A stretch of 64,000 nt of DNA from Neisseria weixii (lineage in GTDB: Bacteria; Pseudomonadota; Gammaproteobacteria; Burkholderiales; Neisseriaceae). The notes beneath the pieces were generated by a model. It was given only the letters and a program-made list of their open reading frames with translations. It had not been told where the DNA came from and ran no database searches. Below are positions 40,116-49,996 of the stretch, one piece after another. The stretch covers positions 1,426,001-1,490,000 of the forward strand of contig NZ_CP023429.1 in NCBI RefSeq assembly GCF_002327085.1, given 5' to 3'. The stretch's first letter is position 1. Every line of letters starts with the position of its first letter. A program made the position numbers and the translations under genes.

Positions 40116-40170
40116 TTCAGACGGCCTAATGAATGCCGTCTGAAACAAGACATTCATGATTGAATGCCGT
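40116..40170 (-). repeat. Cluster of three DUS copies between garL and garR
   Basis: TTTTCAGACGGCCT is followed by ATGCCGTCTGAAAC twice, at 40134 and 40163. The first two can form a hairpin. It might attenuate transcription between the two operon genes. Confidence 0.6.
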
Positions 40171-40177
40171 CTGAAAC

Positions 40178-40948
40178 TTATTTTAAAAACTTGTCTGCCA
40201 AGGCTTGGCTCGCACCGCGGAATACGCCCAAATCGCTGCCGACACCGACAAAAGTTGCACCCCATTCGAGATAACGGCGGGCATCTTCTTCAACCGGTGC
40301 CAAGATACCGCAGGCTTTGCCATGACGTTTGGCTGCCGCAAAAATATCCTGAATCACTTTTTGCACTTCCGGATGGTTAGGCTGGCCGAGATAACCCAAA
40401 GCCGCCGACAAATCACCCGGGCCGACAAAGATACAGTCAATGCCTTCCACCGCAGCAATCGCGTCGACATTTTCCACACCCAAGCGGCTTTCCACTTGCA
40501 CCAGCACGCCGATGTTGTCGTTGATTTTATTGAAGTAATCCGGGATGGTGCCGTAGCCGTTGTTACGGTGGCCGACCGATACACCGCGGATACCCACCGG
40601 CGGATAACGGGTAGAAGCCACCGCCTGAACGGCGTCTTCTTCTGTTTCAACATAAGGCACGAGAATATTATAAAAGCCGATATCCAGCAGGCGCTTAATC
40701 ACCACAGGGTCGTTTTGCGGCGGACGCACCACCGGCATGCTGTTGCCGTCTTTTAAAGCCATCAATTGCGGGATAAACGACAACACATCATTCGGCGCAT
40801 GTTCGCCATCCAATAAAATCCAATCGAATCCGGCCAAACCCAATACTTCAGTAGTAATCGGGCTGCCCAAGGCGCTCCAGCAACCGATTAATTTTTCATG
40901 GTTCAGCAAACGCTGACGCAACGGGTTAGGAAAATATTTCTCATTCAT
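40178..40948 (-). CDS. garL: 5-keto-4-deoxy-D-glucarate aldolase GarL
   Basis: This class II (metal-dependent) aldolase of the HpcH/HpaI family splits 5-keto-4-deoxyglucarate to pyruvate and tartronate semialdehyde (256 residues). Markers are [51 protein letters not shown], metal-binding [20 protein letters not shown] and [12 protein letters not shown]. The start has AAGGAG 8 bases upstream. It is the first gene of the minus-strand operon and faces gudD across a 665-bp spacer. Confidence 0.93.
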   Translation of the reverse strand: MNEKYFPNPLRQRLLNHEKLIGCWSALGSPITTEVLGLAGFDWILLDGEHAPNDVLSFIPQLMALKDGNSMPVVRPPQNDPVVIKRLLDIGFYNILVPYVETEEDAVQAVASTRYPPVGIRGVSVGHRNNGYGTIPDYFNKINDNIGVLVQVESRLGVENVDAIAAVEGIDCIFVGPGDLSAALGYLGQPNHPEVQKVIQDIFAAAKRHGKACGILAPVEEDARRYLEWGATFVGVGSDLGVFRGASQALADKFLK

Positions 40949-41613
40949 GCTACGGCTCCTTATTTTGAAATTTGAAACAGTCTAAAATTTTCCGTCTGTT
41001 TTATCATCGTGCAAATGCCTAAAAAACAGCGGCTGATTTGGCAAAATTATGTGCATTGGCAGGTCGGGTTTTGTTGATTATGCTGAATAAGGCTTCTTTC
41101 AATCTTTCCCGCCAACTTATATACCAATACATGATCAACCAATCCGACCGCTATTTCCTTCAGAAGGCCTGTTTCCTAAAAATAGCATTTGGTCACAATA
41201 CCTTCTTTTTATTCTATTAATATTACTTTGACTGGCAACATTAAGCGTAATTTAATCTCAACATACCCTATTTCGTCTGCAATAAAAGTTTCAGGCGGCC
41301 GATATCCAAGATAAGTATTCAAATCATCTCAACACCTATAGAAAACCTGATTAACCCTTATCTTTTATTCATACCGTTCGTTAATATTTTGTAAAGAAAG
41401 TACTTTGCTTTTTGTCAAGTTTTGTACATTTGCACAAAAATTACCGACTACATCAAACTAGATTGATGAATTCGGCCAGTTCCCCGCCTAATGCATTTGC
41501 CTATAATAGCCATAAACAAATTGAATGACACAGTATTTCTTTCAGACGGCTTAATCACTGAAAGGCCGTCTGAAACCCCTGATTTCAAACCCATTCGTTT
41601 AAGGAGTTGTACC
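40949..41613. other. Divergent regulatory spacer between garL and gudD
   Basis: This is 665 AT-rich bases with no supported gene. It should hold promoters for both directions. A DUS lies at about 41540-41575 as an inverted pair just before gudD. The gudD ribosome site is AAGGAG at 41600-41605. Confidence 0.6.
41420..41439. promoter_or_regulatory. Candidate operator, imperfect palindrome
   Basis: TTTTGTACATTTGCACAAAA matches its own reverse complement at 16 of 20 positions. It lies about 175 bases before gudD and 470 before garL, a plausible site for CdaR or another regulator. No known consensus supports this. Confidence 0.35.
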
Positions 41614-42941
41614 ATGTCTACCCCAGTAATTACCGAAATGACCGTGATTCCCGTAGCCGGCCACGACAGCATGCTGTTGAACCTGAGCGGTGCACACGCA
41701 CCTTATTTCACCCGTAATATCGTGATTTTGAAAGACAACAGCGGCAACACCGGTGTCGGCGAAGTGCCGGGCGGAGAAAAAATCCGCCAAACTTTGGAAG
41801 ACGCCAAACCTTTGGTCATCGGTAAAACCTTAGGCGAATACAAAAATGTGATGAATGCCGTGCGCAATAACTTTGCCGACCGCGATGCCGGCGGCCGCGG
41901 TTTGCAAACGTTTGACTTGCGCACCACCATCCACGTAGTCACCGCCATTGAAGCGGCCATGTTGGACTTATTAGGCAAATTCCTGAATGTTACCGTGGCT
42001 TCTTTGCTGGGTGACGGCCAACAACGTGATGCCGTAGAAATGCTCGGCTATTTGTTCTTCATCGGTGACCGCAAGAAAACCGACCTGCCATACCAAAACC
42101 AAGGAAACGACCCTTGCGATTGGTACCGTGTGCGTCACGAAATGGCGATGACCCCTGATTCTGTGGTTCGCTTGGCTGAAGCGGCTTACGAAAAATACGG
42201 CTTCAACGATTTCAAATTGAAAGGCGGCGTGTTGGATGGTTTTGAAGAAGCCGAATCGATTAAAGCTTTGGCCAAACGTTTCCCTGAAGCACGCATAACC
42301 CTTGACCGAACGGCGCTTGGTCTTTGGAACAAGCCATCCGAATCGGTAAAGAATTGAAAGGCGTATTGGCTTATGCGGAAGATCCTTGCGGTGCCGAACA
42401 AGGCTACTCAGGCCGCGAAGTCATGGCTGAATTCCGCCGCGCAACCGGTTTGCCGACCGCCACCAACATGATTGCCACCGACTGGCGTCAAATGGGTCAC
42501 ACCATTTCGCTGCAATCCGTAGATATTCCGTTGGCTGACCCGCATTTCTGGACCATGCAAGGCTCCGTTCGCGTTGCACAAATGTGTCACGAATGGGGCT
42601 TGACTTGGGGTTCGCACTCTAACAACCACTTTGATGTTTCTTTGGCGATGTTTACCCACGTTGCTGCGGCGGCACCGGGCGACATCACCGCCATCGATAC
42701 CCACTGGATTTGGCAGGAAGGCAACCAACGCTTAACCAAAGAGCCACTGCAAATCAAAGGCGGCTTGGTTGAAGTACCGAAAAAACCGGGCTTGGGCGTG
42801 GAATTGGATATGGATCAAGTGGCCAAAGCGCATGAGTTGTACAAAAATATGAGCTTGGGTGCGCGCAACGACGCGATGGCCATGCAATACCTGATTCCGG
42901 GCTGGGAGTTCGACAACAAAAAACCTTGCTTGGTGCGCTAA
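41614..42941 (+). CDS. gudD: Glucarate dehydratase GudD (one frameshift)
   Basis: This enolase-superfamily enzyme dehydrates D-glucarate to 5-keto-4-deoxyglucarate, the entry step of the pathway (about 442 residues). It starts [20 protein letters not shown] and has [20 protein letters not shown]. The catalytic Lys lies in [19 protein letters not shown]. Metal ligands follow in TLDPNGAW (after repair) and [12 protein letters not shown], and the catalytic His in [15 protein letters not shown]. The frame breaks at about 42307, where GACCGAAC should be GACCCGAAC. The permease gene follows 131 bases later. Confidence 0.93.
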
Positions 42942-43072
42942 AACAACAATACCTGTTTGACGGGTCGGTAATGCAGGCCGTCTGAAAAGCGGTCTGCCGC
43001 TTTAGCAAGCTTATCCGACCAATTAATAAGCAACTAACTGCATTTGCTACTTTTATACATAAAGGAAAAACT

Positions 43073-44458
43073 ATGGAAGCCACCGTAAGCAGCGGCCAAA
43101 TGTTAATCGGCTTGGCCGTGGGGATTATCCTGCTATTGATCTTAGCAATGAAAACCCGTATCCACGTATTTGTCGCCCTGATTATCTCGTCTTTGGTAAC
43201 CGGCCTGATCGGCGGCCTGCCTTTCGCCGACGTCATCAGTTCGATTACCAAAGGTTTCGGCAGCACTTTGGGCAGTACCGGTATCATCATTGGCTTGGGC
43301 GTGATGATGGGTGCGATCTTGGAACGTTCTGGCGCCGCAGAACAAATGGCTTTTTCTATCATCAAACTGATTGGTAAGGCGAAAGAGGAATGGGCACTGG
43401 CACTTACCGGCTATGTAGTGGCCATTCCCGTCTTTGCCGATTCCGGCCTGGTAATTCTGACTCCGCTGGCCAAATCCCTGTCACGCATGACCGGTAAAAG
43501 TGTCATCGGCTTGGGTTTAGCAATGGCTACCGGTTTGCAGCTGGCACACGTTTTCATCCCGCCGACTCCTGGTCCGCTTGCTGTGGCCGGCATCTTGGAA
43601 ATCGATATGGGTATGATGATTGTCTGGGGTTTGGTCATGACTTTACCAGTATTGATTATGTCTACACTCTATTCCAAATGGCTGGGTAAAAGAATCTACC
43701 AAATCCCTACAGAAGACGGTACCGATTTTATCCGTACCGACTTCAAACAAGAGTACATCAAATCCATTGAAAACATGGAACAAATCTACAAAGATAAAAA
43801 CCTACCTGGTGCCGGTTTGTCTTTTGCTCCAATTCTGATTCCGCTGCTCCTGATTTTGGGCAATACCACGGTTGATTTCATGAAGATGGAAGGCACATTT
43901 GCCTCATTCTTAAAAATGATCGGCCATCCGGTGATTGCACTGATTGTCGGCCTCCTGATTGCACTCTACGGCTTAGGCCGAGGTTTGACCGCCAAAGAAT
44001 CCGCCGACGCTATCGAAGACGGCGTAAAATCAACCGGCATGATTCTGTTTATTACCGGTGCAGGTGGTGCGCTGGGTTATGTAGTACGCGATGCCGGCAT
44101 CGGCAACGCCTTAGGAGAAGCCGTATTGAACATCGGTATCCCGGGTATCCTCATTCCGTTTGTGATTGCAGCGCTGATGCGTATCTCTTTAGGTAGCGCG
44201 ACCGTGGCACTGATTACCGCCGCCACCCTTACCGCTCCTTTGGTACCGCAATTGGGCTTGAATCCAGTATTAGTTGCAATGTCCACCTGTGCAGGTGCGG
44301 TATCCTTCAGCTACTTTAACGACAGCGGCTTCTGGGTGTTCAATGGCCTCTACGGACTCAAAGATGTAAAAGACCAATTCATGGCCAAAACGATGGTTTC
44401 CTTTATCGGTGCCTTCTCCGCACTGGCATTGGTTCTGATTGTTGACATCTTTATCTAA
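43073..44458 (+). CDS. GntP-family sugar-acid:H+ symporter, probable glucarate permease
   Basis: This is an inner-membrane symporter of the gluconate permease (GntP) family, 461 residues with about 12-14 helices. It shows the family pattern FGSTLGSTGIIIGLGVMMGA, VFADSGLVILTPLAKSLSRM, HVFIPPTPGPLAVAGIL, GAGGALGYVVRDAGIG and SFSYFNDSGFWVF. In E. coli glucarate enters through the MFS proteins GudP/GarP. Here the position after gudD suggests that a GntP-type carrier does this job. That substrate is inference from context only. Confidence 0.88.
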   Translation: MEATVSSGQMLIGLAVGIILLLILAMKTRIHVFVALIISSLVTGLIGGLPFADVISSITKGFGSTLGSTGIIIGLGVMMGAILERSGAAEQMAFSIIKLIGKAKEEWALALTGYVVAIPVFADSGLVILTPLAKSLSRMTGKSVIGLGLAMATGLQLAHVFIPPTPGPLAVAGILEIDMGMMIVWGLVMTLPVLIMSTLYSKWLGKRIYQIPTEDGTDFIRTDFKQEYIKSIENMEQIYKDKNLPGAGLSFAPILIPLLLILGNTTVDFMKMEGTFASFLKMIGHPVIALIVGLLIALYGLGRGLTAKESADAIEDGVKSTGMILFITGAGGALGYVVRDAGIGNALGEAVLNIGIPGILIPFVIAALMRISLGSATVALITAATLTAPLVPQLGLNPVLVAMSTCAGAVSFSYFNDSGFWVFNGLYGLKDVKDQFMAKTMVSFIGAFSALALVLIVDIFI

Positions 44459-44473
44459 TCCTGACTTTACACA

Positions 44474-44510
44474 AAGGCCGTCTGAAAATATGTTTTCAAA
44501 CGGCCTTTTT
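44474..44510 (+). terminator. DUS-pair terminator after the GntP-family gene
   Basis: AAAGGCCGTCTGAAAA pairs with TTTTCAAACGGCCTTT (one mismatch) and is followed by T residues. Confidence 0.75.
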
Positions 44511-44668
44511 CCAACAAAATAAAATCAATAAATTCAAAACCATGAACAAAACCACAATATCTATCAAATAAAAATACAAAAAAACTTATTCAAACTATAT
44601 AAAATCTTAGTTATAATTCAAAAAACCTAAACCAAATCATATTTAACACCGCCCAGTGAGGAAAACTT

Positions 44669-46329
44669 ATGTTGATGGCACTTTCATTGCGCGACTTCGT
44701 CATTGTCGAACAGCTCAATCTCGATTTCCAAAACGGCTTTACCGTCTTAACCGGCGAAACCGGTGCCGGCAAATCCATCACACTCGACGCGCTCGGCCTG
44801 CTTTTAGGCGACAAAGCCGATTACAGCCAAGTGCGCAACGGTGCCAAAGAAGCGCAACTTTCCGCCTTATTTGATATCGGCAGCCTGCCGCAACTGCAAG
44901 CCCAGTTACGCGAACAAGGCTTGCTGGAAGACGACGCGGAAGAGCTCAACATCCGCCGCATCATCGATGCCAAAGGCAAAAGCCGCAGCTACATCAACAA
45001 CCAAGCGGCCACCTTGGCGCAGCTCAAAACCATCGGCGAGCAATTAATCGATATTCACGGCCAAAATGCCCATCATTCCTTAAATCAAGAATCCGCCCAA
45101 CGCCAGCTTTTGGACGCCTTTGCCGGTGCGTCAGAGCAAGCGGAAAACGTGCGCCAGCAATACCAAAGCTGGGTTGCCGCCAAAAAATCGCTGCAAGAAG
45201 CGCACGAGCAATCCGAAAATATCGCCATCGAGCGCGAACGTTTGGAATGGCAATTTAACGAGTTAACCCAGCTCAAGCTGCAAGCCGGCGAATGGGAAAC
45301 CTCAGCCATAACCACGACAGCTTGGCGCATGCCGCCGAATTGTTGCAAACAGCCGAACAAATCGGCGAAAAAATCGATGGCGACAACGGCATTCAGCGCC
45401 AAATCTACCAATGCCAAAAACTGCTCGGCAACCTGCAAAACATCGAACCGCGCTTTGCCGAGAGCCTGAATATGCTCGCCAGCATCGAAGCCGAATTGGG
45501 CGAAATCAGTGCCAATATGCGCGATGTCGCCGGCCACACCGACATTGATCCCGATGAATTGGCCGAACAAGAACGCCGTATGGCCGAACTCATGAGCATG
45601 GCGCGCAAATACCGCATCGGGCCGGAAGCCCTGCCGGATAAATTAGCAGAAATCTCCGATCAATTGGAAAGCTTACATGCAGCCGCCGATTTGAAAGCCT
45701 TGGAAGCGGCCGTGGCGCAACAATTTGCCGGATACCAAGAAGCTGCGCACACACTTTCGGCCATGCGCCACCAAGCTGCCGGCCGATTGAGCGGAGAAAC
45801 TACCGAACACATGCAGCACTTGGCCATGAAAGGCGCGCGGTTCGACATCGTTTTACTGCCATCATCACCAACCGCACACGGCCTGGAGCAAGTTCAATTC
45901 CAAGTCGCCGCCAACAAAGGCAGTGTATCGCGTCCGTTAAACAAAGTTGCCTCCGGTGGCGAATTGGCGCGCATCAGCTTGGCCATTCAAGTCGTATCCA
46001 GCCAATACACCCATGTACCGACCCTGATTTTTGACGAAGTTGATACCGGCATCGGCGGCGGCGTGGCCGAAATGGTCGGCAAAGCCTTACGCGCCTTAGG
46101 CAAACAACACCAAGTCTTGGCCGTGACCCATTTACCGCAAGTTGCCTCATGCGGCGAACACCATTGGCAAGTGCGCAAACACAGCGAAGGTGAGCAAACC
46201 GTCAGCGAAATCCGCGTGTTGGACAAACAAGAACGCGTGGAAGAAGTTGCCCGTATGCTGGGCGGTGAAATCATCACCGATACCACCCGTCATCACGCTG
46301 CTGAATTGTTAACACTAGCCGCTGCTTGA
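44669..46329 (+). CDS. recN: DNA repair protein RecN (one frameshift)
   Basis: This SMC-like ATPase acts in double-strand break repair (about 553 residues after repair). Walker A is LTGETGAGKSITLDALGLLL near residue 28. Next comes the RecN-typical QLIDIHGQNAHHSL and a long coiled coil. The C-terminal head has NKVASGGELARISLAIQVV, LIFDEVDTGIGGGVAEMVG and HLPQVASCGEHHW. The frame breaks at about 45300, where GAAACCTCAGC should be GAAACCCTCAGC, giving GEWETLSHNHDSLAHAAELL. Start Met-Leu-Met leaves two options two codons apart. Confidence 0.92.
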
Positions 46330-46357
46330 TCGCTTTTAAATTTGGCAACCAAAAAGC

Positions 46358-46393
46358 AGACCGTCTGAACATCTATCGGCGTTCAGACGGCCT
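46358..46393. terminator. DUS-pair terminator between recN and a small converging gene
   Basis: AGACCGTCTGAAC and GTTCAGACGGCCT form the stem. The left arm is one base off the DUS. Confidence 0.65.
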
Positions 46394-46418
46394 ATTTAAT
46401 CTTCGCCATGCCCCTACT

Positions 46419-46604
46419 TTATTTACGGCCTCGTTTTCTCAAAGCTTCGCAAGCAGGCGTACCGTTGTGTTTTCTTTGCAGGCTCTGCTTTTGAAACTCA
46501 CATAGTTTACGTAATTCTTCATTGGTATAGTTGGCATAATCATTTGCCCAAACCGGCGCCGACAATAATCCAAAGGCCAAAAATGCAAACATCACTTTAT
46601 TCAT
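46419..46604 (-). CDS. Small exported protein of unknown function
   Basis: This predicted protein of 61 residues starts MNKVMFAFLAFGLLSAPVWA, a clear signal peptide cleaved before NDYANYTNEELRKLCEF. The mature part is 41 residues, very basic (KQSLQRKHNGTPACEALRKR), with two cysteines that could form a disulfide. AGGGAA precedes the ATG. No family is recognised. It converges on recN and diverges from gshB. Confidence 0.65.
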   Translation of the reverse strand: MNKVMFAFLAFGLLSAPVWANDYANYTNEELRKLCEFQKQSLQRKHNGTPACEALRKRGRK

Positions 46605-46747
46605 TTCTATTCCCTTTTCATGGTTAAACCTCTTATATAATAACAAACATTACTCTTACTTAAAATATAAAAATAAATCCTGCTTTGAAAATTTTCAGAC
46701 GGTCTCAATAAGTGTATGATGGTACTATCTCATCTTAAGGAATCCCC

Positions 46748-47704
46748 ATGAACGTTCTGTTTATCGCCGACCCGATGTCTGCTTTCAAAACCTACAAAGA
46801 CACTACTTACGTCATGATGCGCGAAATGGCCAAACGCGGCTGGCAGCTTGCTCATACTTTAAGCGGCGAATTGTCGGTGCAGCAAGGTTTGGTGGTGGCA
46901 CAAGCGGCACCGTTTGAATTTTTGGGCGCGAAAGACGATCACGATCATTCATGGTTTCAAAACGGCGATAAAATTCAGACGGCCTTAAAAGATTTCGATG
47001 CCGTGATTATGCGCACCGACCCGCCGTTTGACATGCAATACCTTTATGCCACCCAATTTCTGACCTTGGCCGCTGAGCAAGGCGCAAAGGTTTTCAACAG
47101 CGGTCAAGCCATGCGCGATTTCAATGAAAAACTGGCGATTTTGAATTTCAGCCGGTTTACCGCGCCGACTTTGGTCACTACCCGCTCGGCAGACGTGCGC
47201 GCCTTTTTGAAAGAACACGGCGACATCATCGTCAAACCGCTCGACGGCATGGGCGGCATGGGCATTTTCCGCTTAACCTGGCAAGACCCCAATATCGGCA
47301 GCATTTTGGAAACCTTAATGCAGCTGGATTCACGCACCATTATGGCGCAACGCTACATTCCTGAAATCGCCGATGGCGACAAACGCATTCTGATTATCGG
47401 CGGAGAAGTTGTGCCTTACGCTTTGGCACGTATTCCGCAAAACGGCGAAACACGCGGCAACTTGGCTGCCGGTGGCCGTGGTGTGGCGCAAGAATTGAGC
47501 GAGAAAGATCGTGAAATCGCCGAAACGCTTGCACCCGAACTCAAACGCCGCGGCATTCTGCTGGCCGGTTTGGATGTGATCGGCAGCAACCTGACCGAAG
47601 TCAACGTCACCAGCCCGACCGGTTTCCAAGAAATCATGAAGCAAAAAGGCTTTGATGTGGCAGCAATGTTTGCCGACGCGGTTGAATATTGGTCGAAAGC
47701 TTAA
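46748..47704 (+). CDS. gshB: Glutathione synthetase GshB
   Basis: GshB joins glycine to gamma-glutamylcysteine with ATP (318 residues, ATP-grasp fold). It starts MNVLFIADPMSAFKTYKDTT and shows VIMRTDPPFDMQYLYATQ, KPLDGMGGMGIFRL and INPR-like end text NVTSPTGFQEI. TATGAT at about 46715 may be the -10 box. AAGGAA precedes the start. A DUS lies in coding sequence at about 46975 (ATTCAGACGGCCTT). Confidence 0.95.
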   Translation: MNVLFIADPMSAFKTYKDTTYVMMREMAKRGWQLAHTLSGELSVQQGLVVAQAAPFEFLGAKDDHDHSWFQNGDKIQTALKDFDAVIMRTDPPFDMQYLYATQFLTLAAEQGAKVFNSGQAMRDFNEKLAILNFSRFTAPTLVTTRSADVRAFLKEHGDIIVKPLDGMGGMGIFRLTWQDPNIGSILETLMQLDSRTIMAQRYIPEIADGDKRILIIGGEVVPYALARIPQNGETRGNLAAGGRGVAQELSEKDREIAETLAPELKRRGILLAGLDVIGSNLTEVNVTSPTGFQEIMKQKGFDVAAMFADAVEYWSKA

Positions 47705-47714
47705 CCAACCATCA

Positions 47715-47751
47715 AGGCCGCCTGAAATTATTTCCCCTTTTCAGACGGCCT
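47715..47751 (+). terminator. DUS-pair terminator after gshB
   Basis: AAGGCCGCCTGAAA and TTTTCAGACGGCCT form a stem with one G:T or mismatch position. Confidence 0.7.
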
Positions 47752-47783
47752 ATTTATCTTGCTGACAACAAATCCATATCACC

Positions 47784-48188
47784 ATGAAAAACGACTCTTA
47801 CGCCGCCGCCAAAAAAGGCAAAACCGGCCTGCAACGCATTATCAATGCGTTCGGCTATTCCAAAGACGGCCTGAAAGCCGCTTACCGCTTTGAAAGCGCG
47901 TTCCGCCAATTGGTGTTGCTCAACGCCATTTTGATTATCACCGCCTTTTTGCTGAACTTCGGCCCCGCCACGCGTATTTTGCTGATTATGGCTTCGTTTA
48001 TTTCTTTGATTACCGAATTGTTCAACACCGCTATCGAAGCCGCGGTTGACCATACCTCCACCGAAAAACACGAACTGGCCAAGCGCGCCAAAGATGCCGG
48101 TTCGGCCGCTCAGCTTCTGGCTTTAACCCTGCTGGCGCTGGCCTGGCTGATGTCACTGTGGCGCGAATACGGGTTTAACCTGTTTTAA
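47784..48188 (+). CDS. dgkA: Diacylglycerol kinase DgkA
   Basis: This integral inner-membrane kinase recycles diacylglycerol to phosphatidate (134 residues, three membrane helices). It shows KTGLQRIINAFGYSKDGLKA, ESAFRQLVLLNAILII and the catalytic motif ELFNTAIEAAVDH. This is the trimeric proteobacterial type. Start ATG at 47784 follows ACAACAAATCCATATCACC without a strong ribosome site. Confidence 0.93.
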   Translation: MKNDSYAAAKKGKTGLQRIINAFGYSKDGLKAAYRFESAFRQLVLLNAILIITAFLLNFGPATRILLIMASFISLITELFNTAIEAAVDHTSTEKHELAKRAKDAGSAAQLLALTLLALAWLMSLWREYGFNLF

Positions 48189-48273
48189 CCTGCGTTTTAA
48201 CCCATATCAAAGTATTCAGCCAGCCTTTTCTTGTAACATTATTCTATTACCATCATTCACCAAGGAATATGAT

Positions 48274-48747
48274 ATGAAAAAACTTTTAGCAACCTTAATC
48301 ATCGCCGGTTTGGCAACCTCCGCTTCAGCCGCAGGCATTCAGGTTAAAGATGCATGGGCTCGTGCCACCGTAGAAGGCATGCACATAAGTGGTGCATTCA
48401 TGACCATCCACAATGACAATGCCAAGCAAGATTTCCTAATTGGTGGCAGCAGTGAAGTGGCGGATCGTGTTGAAGTGCATACCCACATCAACGACAACGG
48501 TGTGATGCGTATGCGCGAAGTCAAAGGCGGTGTGCCATTGCCAAGCAAAGCCAACACAGAATTGAAACCAGGCAGCTACCATATTATGTTTATGGGTTTG
48601 AAACGCGCGCTGAAAGACGGTGAAACCATTCCGGTAACGCTGAAATTCAAAAACGAGAAAGCGCAGACCATTAATGTGCCGGTAAAAACCGCCCCTATGC
48701 CTGCCGCAGATAAACACAACCACGGCGAAGGCGCACACAAACACTAA
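48274..48747 (+). CDS. Periplasmic copper chaperone PCuAC family
   Basis: This exported protein of 157 residues delivers Cu(I) to cytochrome oxidase CuA or cbb3 sites. The signal peptide MKKLLATLIIAGLATSASA is cleaved before AGIQVKDAWARAT. The copper ligands of the H(M)X10MX21HXM pattern appear in VEVHTHINDNGVMRMREV and PGSYHIMFMGL. The C-terminus is His-rich (KHNHGEGAHKH), typical for neisserial versions. AAGGAA precedes the start. Confidence 0.9.
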   Translation: MKKLLATLIIAGLATSASAAGIQVKDAWARATVEGMHISGAFMTIHNDNAKQDFLIGGSSEVADRVEVHTHINDNGVMRMREVKGGVPLPSKANTELKPGSYHIMFMGLKRALKDGETIPVTLKFKNEKAQTINVPVKTAPMPAADKHNHGEGAHKH

Positions 48748-48773
48748 TTTGCAATGTGTTGATGATTGAAAAC

Positions 48774-48813
48774 AGGCCGTCTGAAAATCATGGTTTTCAG
48801 GCGGCCTGTTTTT
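48774..48813 (+). terminator. DUS-pair terminator after the copper chaperone gene
   Basis: ACAGGCCGTCTGAAAA pairs with TTTTCAGGCGGCCTGT and is followed by TTTT. Confidence 0.8.
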
Positions 48814-48830
48814 AATTAACACTACTAAAT

Positions 48831-48840
48831 ATGCTATAAT
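48831..48840 (+). promoter_or_regulatory. Extended -10 promoter element of mnmA
   Basis: ATGCTATAAT gives TGnTATAAT, 41 bases before the mnmA ATG. The -35 region is weak, which an extended -10 can offset. Confidence 0.55.
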
Positions 48841-48880
48841 TCCGCTTTAAATTTTCCGTTTCTACCCTATATCTACCTGC

Positions 48881-49996
48881 ATGAATACTCAACACACCCC
48901 GCAAAACATCACCGTCGGCCTGTCCGGCGGCGTCGATTCGTCCGTGACTGCTGCTTTGTTGAAAAAACAAGGTCATCAAGTCAACGGCGTATTTATGCAA
49001 AACTGGGAAGACGACGACAACGACGAATATTGCAGCATCAAGCAAGATTCATTCGATGCCATTGCCGTGGCCGATATTATCGGCATCGACATTGATATTG
49101 TGAATTTTGCCGAACAATACAAAGACAATGTATTTGCCTATTTCTTAAAAGAATACAGTGCCGGCCGCACACCTAATCCCGATGTATTGTGCAATGCCGA
49201 AATCAAATTCAAATGTTTTTTGGATTACGCCATCGGGCAAGGTGCGGACACCATTGCCACCGGCCACTACGCGCGCAAGGAAGTGCGCAACGGCGTGCAT
49301 TACCTGCTCAAAGGCCTTGACCAGAACAAAGATCAAAGCTATTTCCTTTACCGCTTAAAGCCACATCAACTCAAGCGTGCCATTTTCCCGTTGGGCGATT
49401 TGGAAAAGCCCGAAGTACGTCGCTTGGCTACCGAATTTGAGCTGCCGATCGCTGCGAAAAAAGACAGCACCGGCATCTGCTTTATCGGTGAGCGCCCTTT
49501 TCGCGAATTTCTGCAAAAATACCTACCGGCCAACAACGGCAAAATGGTTACTCCTGAAGGCAAAGTAGTCGGCGAACATGTCGGCTTGATGTTTTACACC
49601 TTAGGCCAACGCAAAGGCTTGGGTATCGGTGGCGCGGGGGAGCCGTGGTTTGTTGCCGCCAAGGATCTGAGCAAAAACGAATTAATCGTGGTGCAAGGCC
49701 ACGAACATCCGCTGCTTTACACCAACAGCCTGATCATGAACGATCTAAGCTTTACCCTGCCCGAGCGTCCGCAACCGGGCCGCTACAGTTGCAAAACCCG
49801 CTACCGTATGGCCGATGCCGCCTGCCAATTACGTTATCTCGATGATGACACCATCGAATTGGTGTTTGATGAACCGCAATGGGCGGTGACTCCCGGCCAA
49901 TCTGCCGTGCTTTACGACGGCGATGTTTGCTTGGGCGGCGGGATTATTATGTCAACGGATAAACCGGTTATCATCAAAGGTAGTGTCTCACTTTAA
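48881..49996 (+). CDS. mnmA: tRNA-specific 2-thiouridylase MnmA, C-terminus recoded by IS end
   Basis: MnmA thiolates U34 of Lys, Glu and Gln tRNAs (371 residues). The PP-loop is [16 protein letters not shown], the first catalytic Cys is in [12 protein letters not shown], the second in [13 protein letters not shown], and the tRNA part includes [10 protein letters not shown]. The body is complete to [14 protein letters not shown]. The last residues, KGSVSL and the stop, are written by the inverted repeat GGTAGTGTCTCACTTT of the IS1-type element and replace the native last residues. Function is probably kept because only the extreme tail changes. The stop overlaps the transposase stop on the other strand. 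Confidence 0.95.
   Translation: MNTQHTPQNITVGLSGGVDSSVTAALLKKQGHQVNGVFMQNWEDDDNDEYCSIKQDSFDAIAVADIIGIDIDIVNFAEQYKDNVFAYFLKEYSAGRTPNPDVLCNAEIKFKCFLDYAIGQGADTIATGHYARKEVRNGVHYLLKGLDQNKDQSYFLYRLKPHQLKRAIFPLGDLEKPEVRRLATEFELPIAAKKDSTGICFIGERPFREFLQKYLPANNGKMVTPEGKVVGEHVGLMFYTLGQRKGLGIGGAGEPWFVAAKDLSKNELIVVQGHEHPLLYTNSLIMNDLSFTLPERPQPGRYSCKTRYRMADAACQLRYLDDDTIELVFDEPQWAVTPGQSAVLYDGDVCLGGGIIMSTDKPVIIKGSVSL
49979..49994. repeat. Left terminal inverted repeat of the IS1-bounded island
   Basis: GGTAGTGTCTCACTTT is repeated as a perfect 16-bp complement at 63669-63684. It starts GGTA-TG like IS1 ends (GGTAATGACTCC). Confidence 0.75.
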
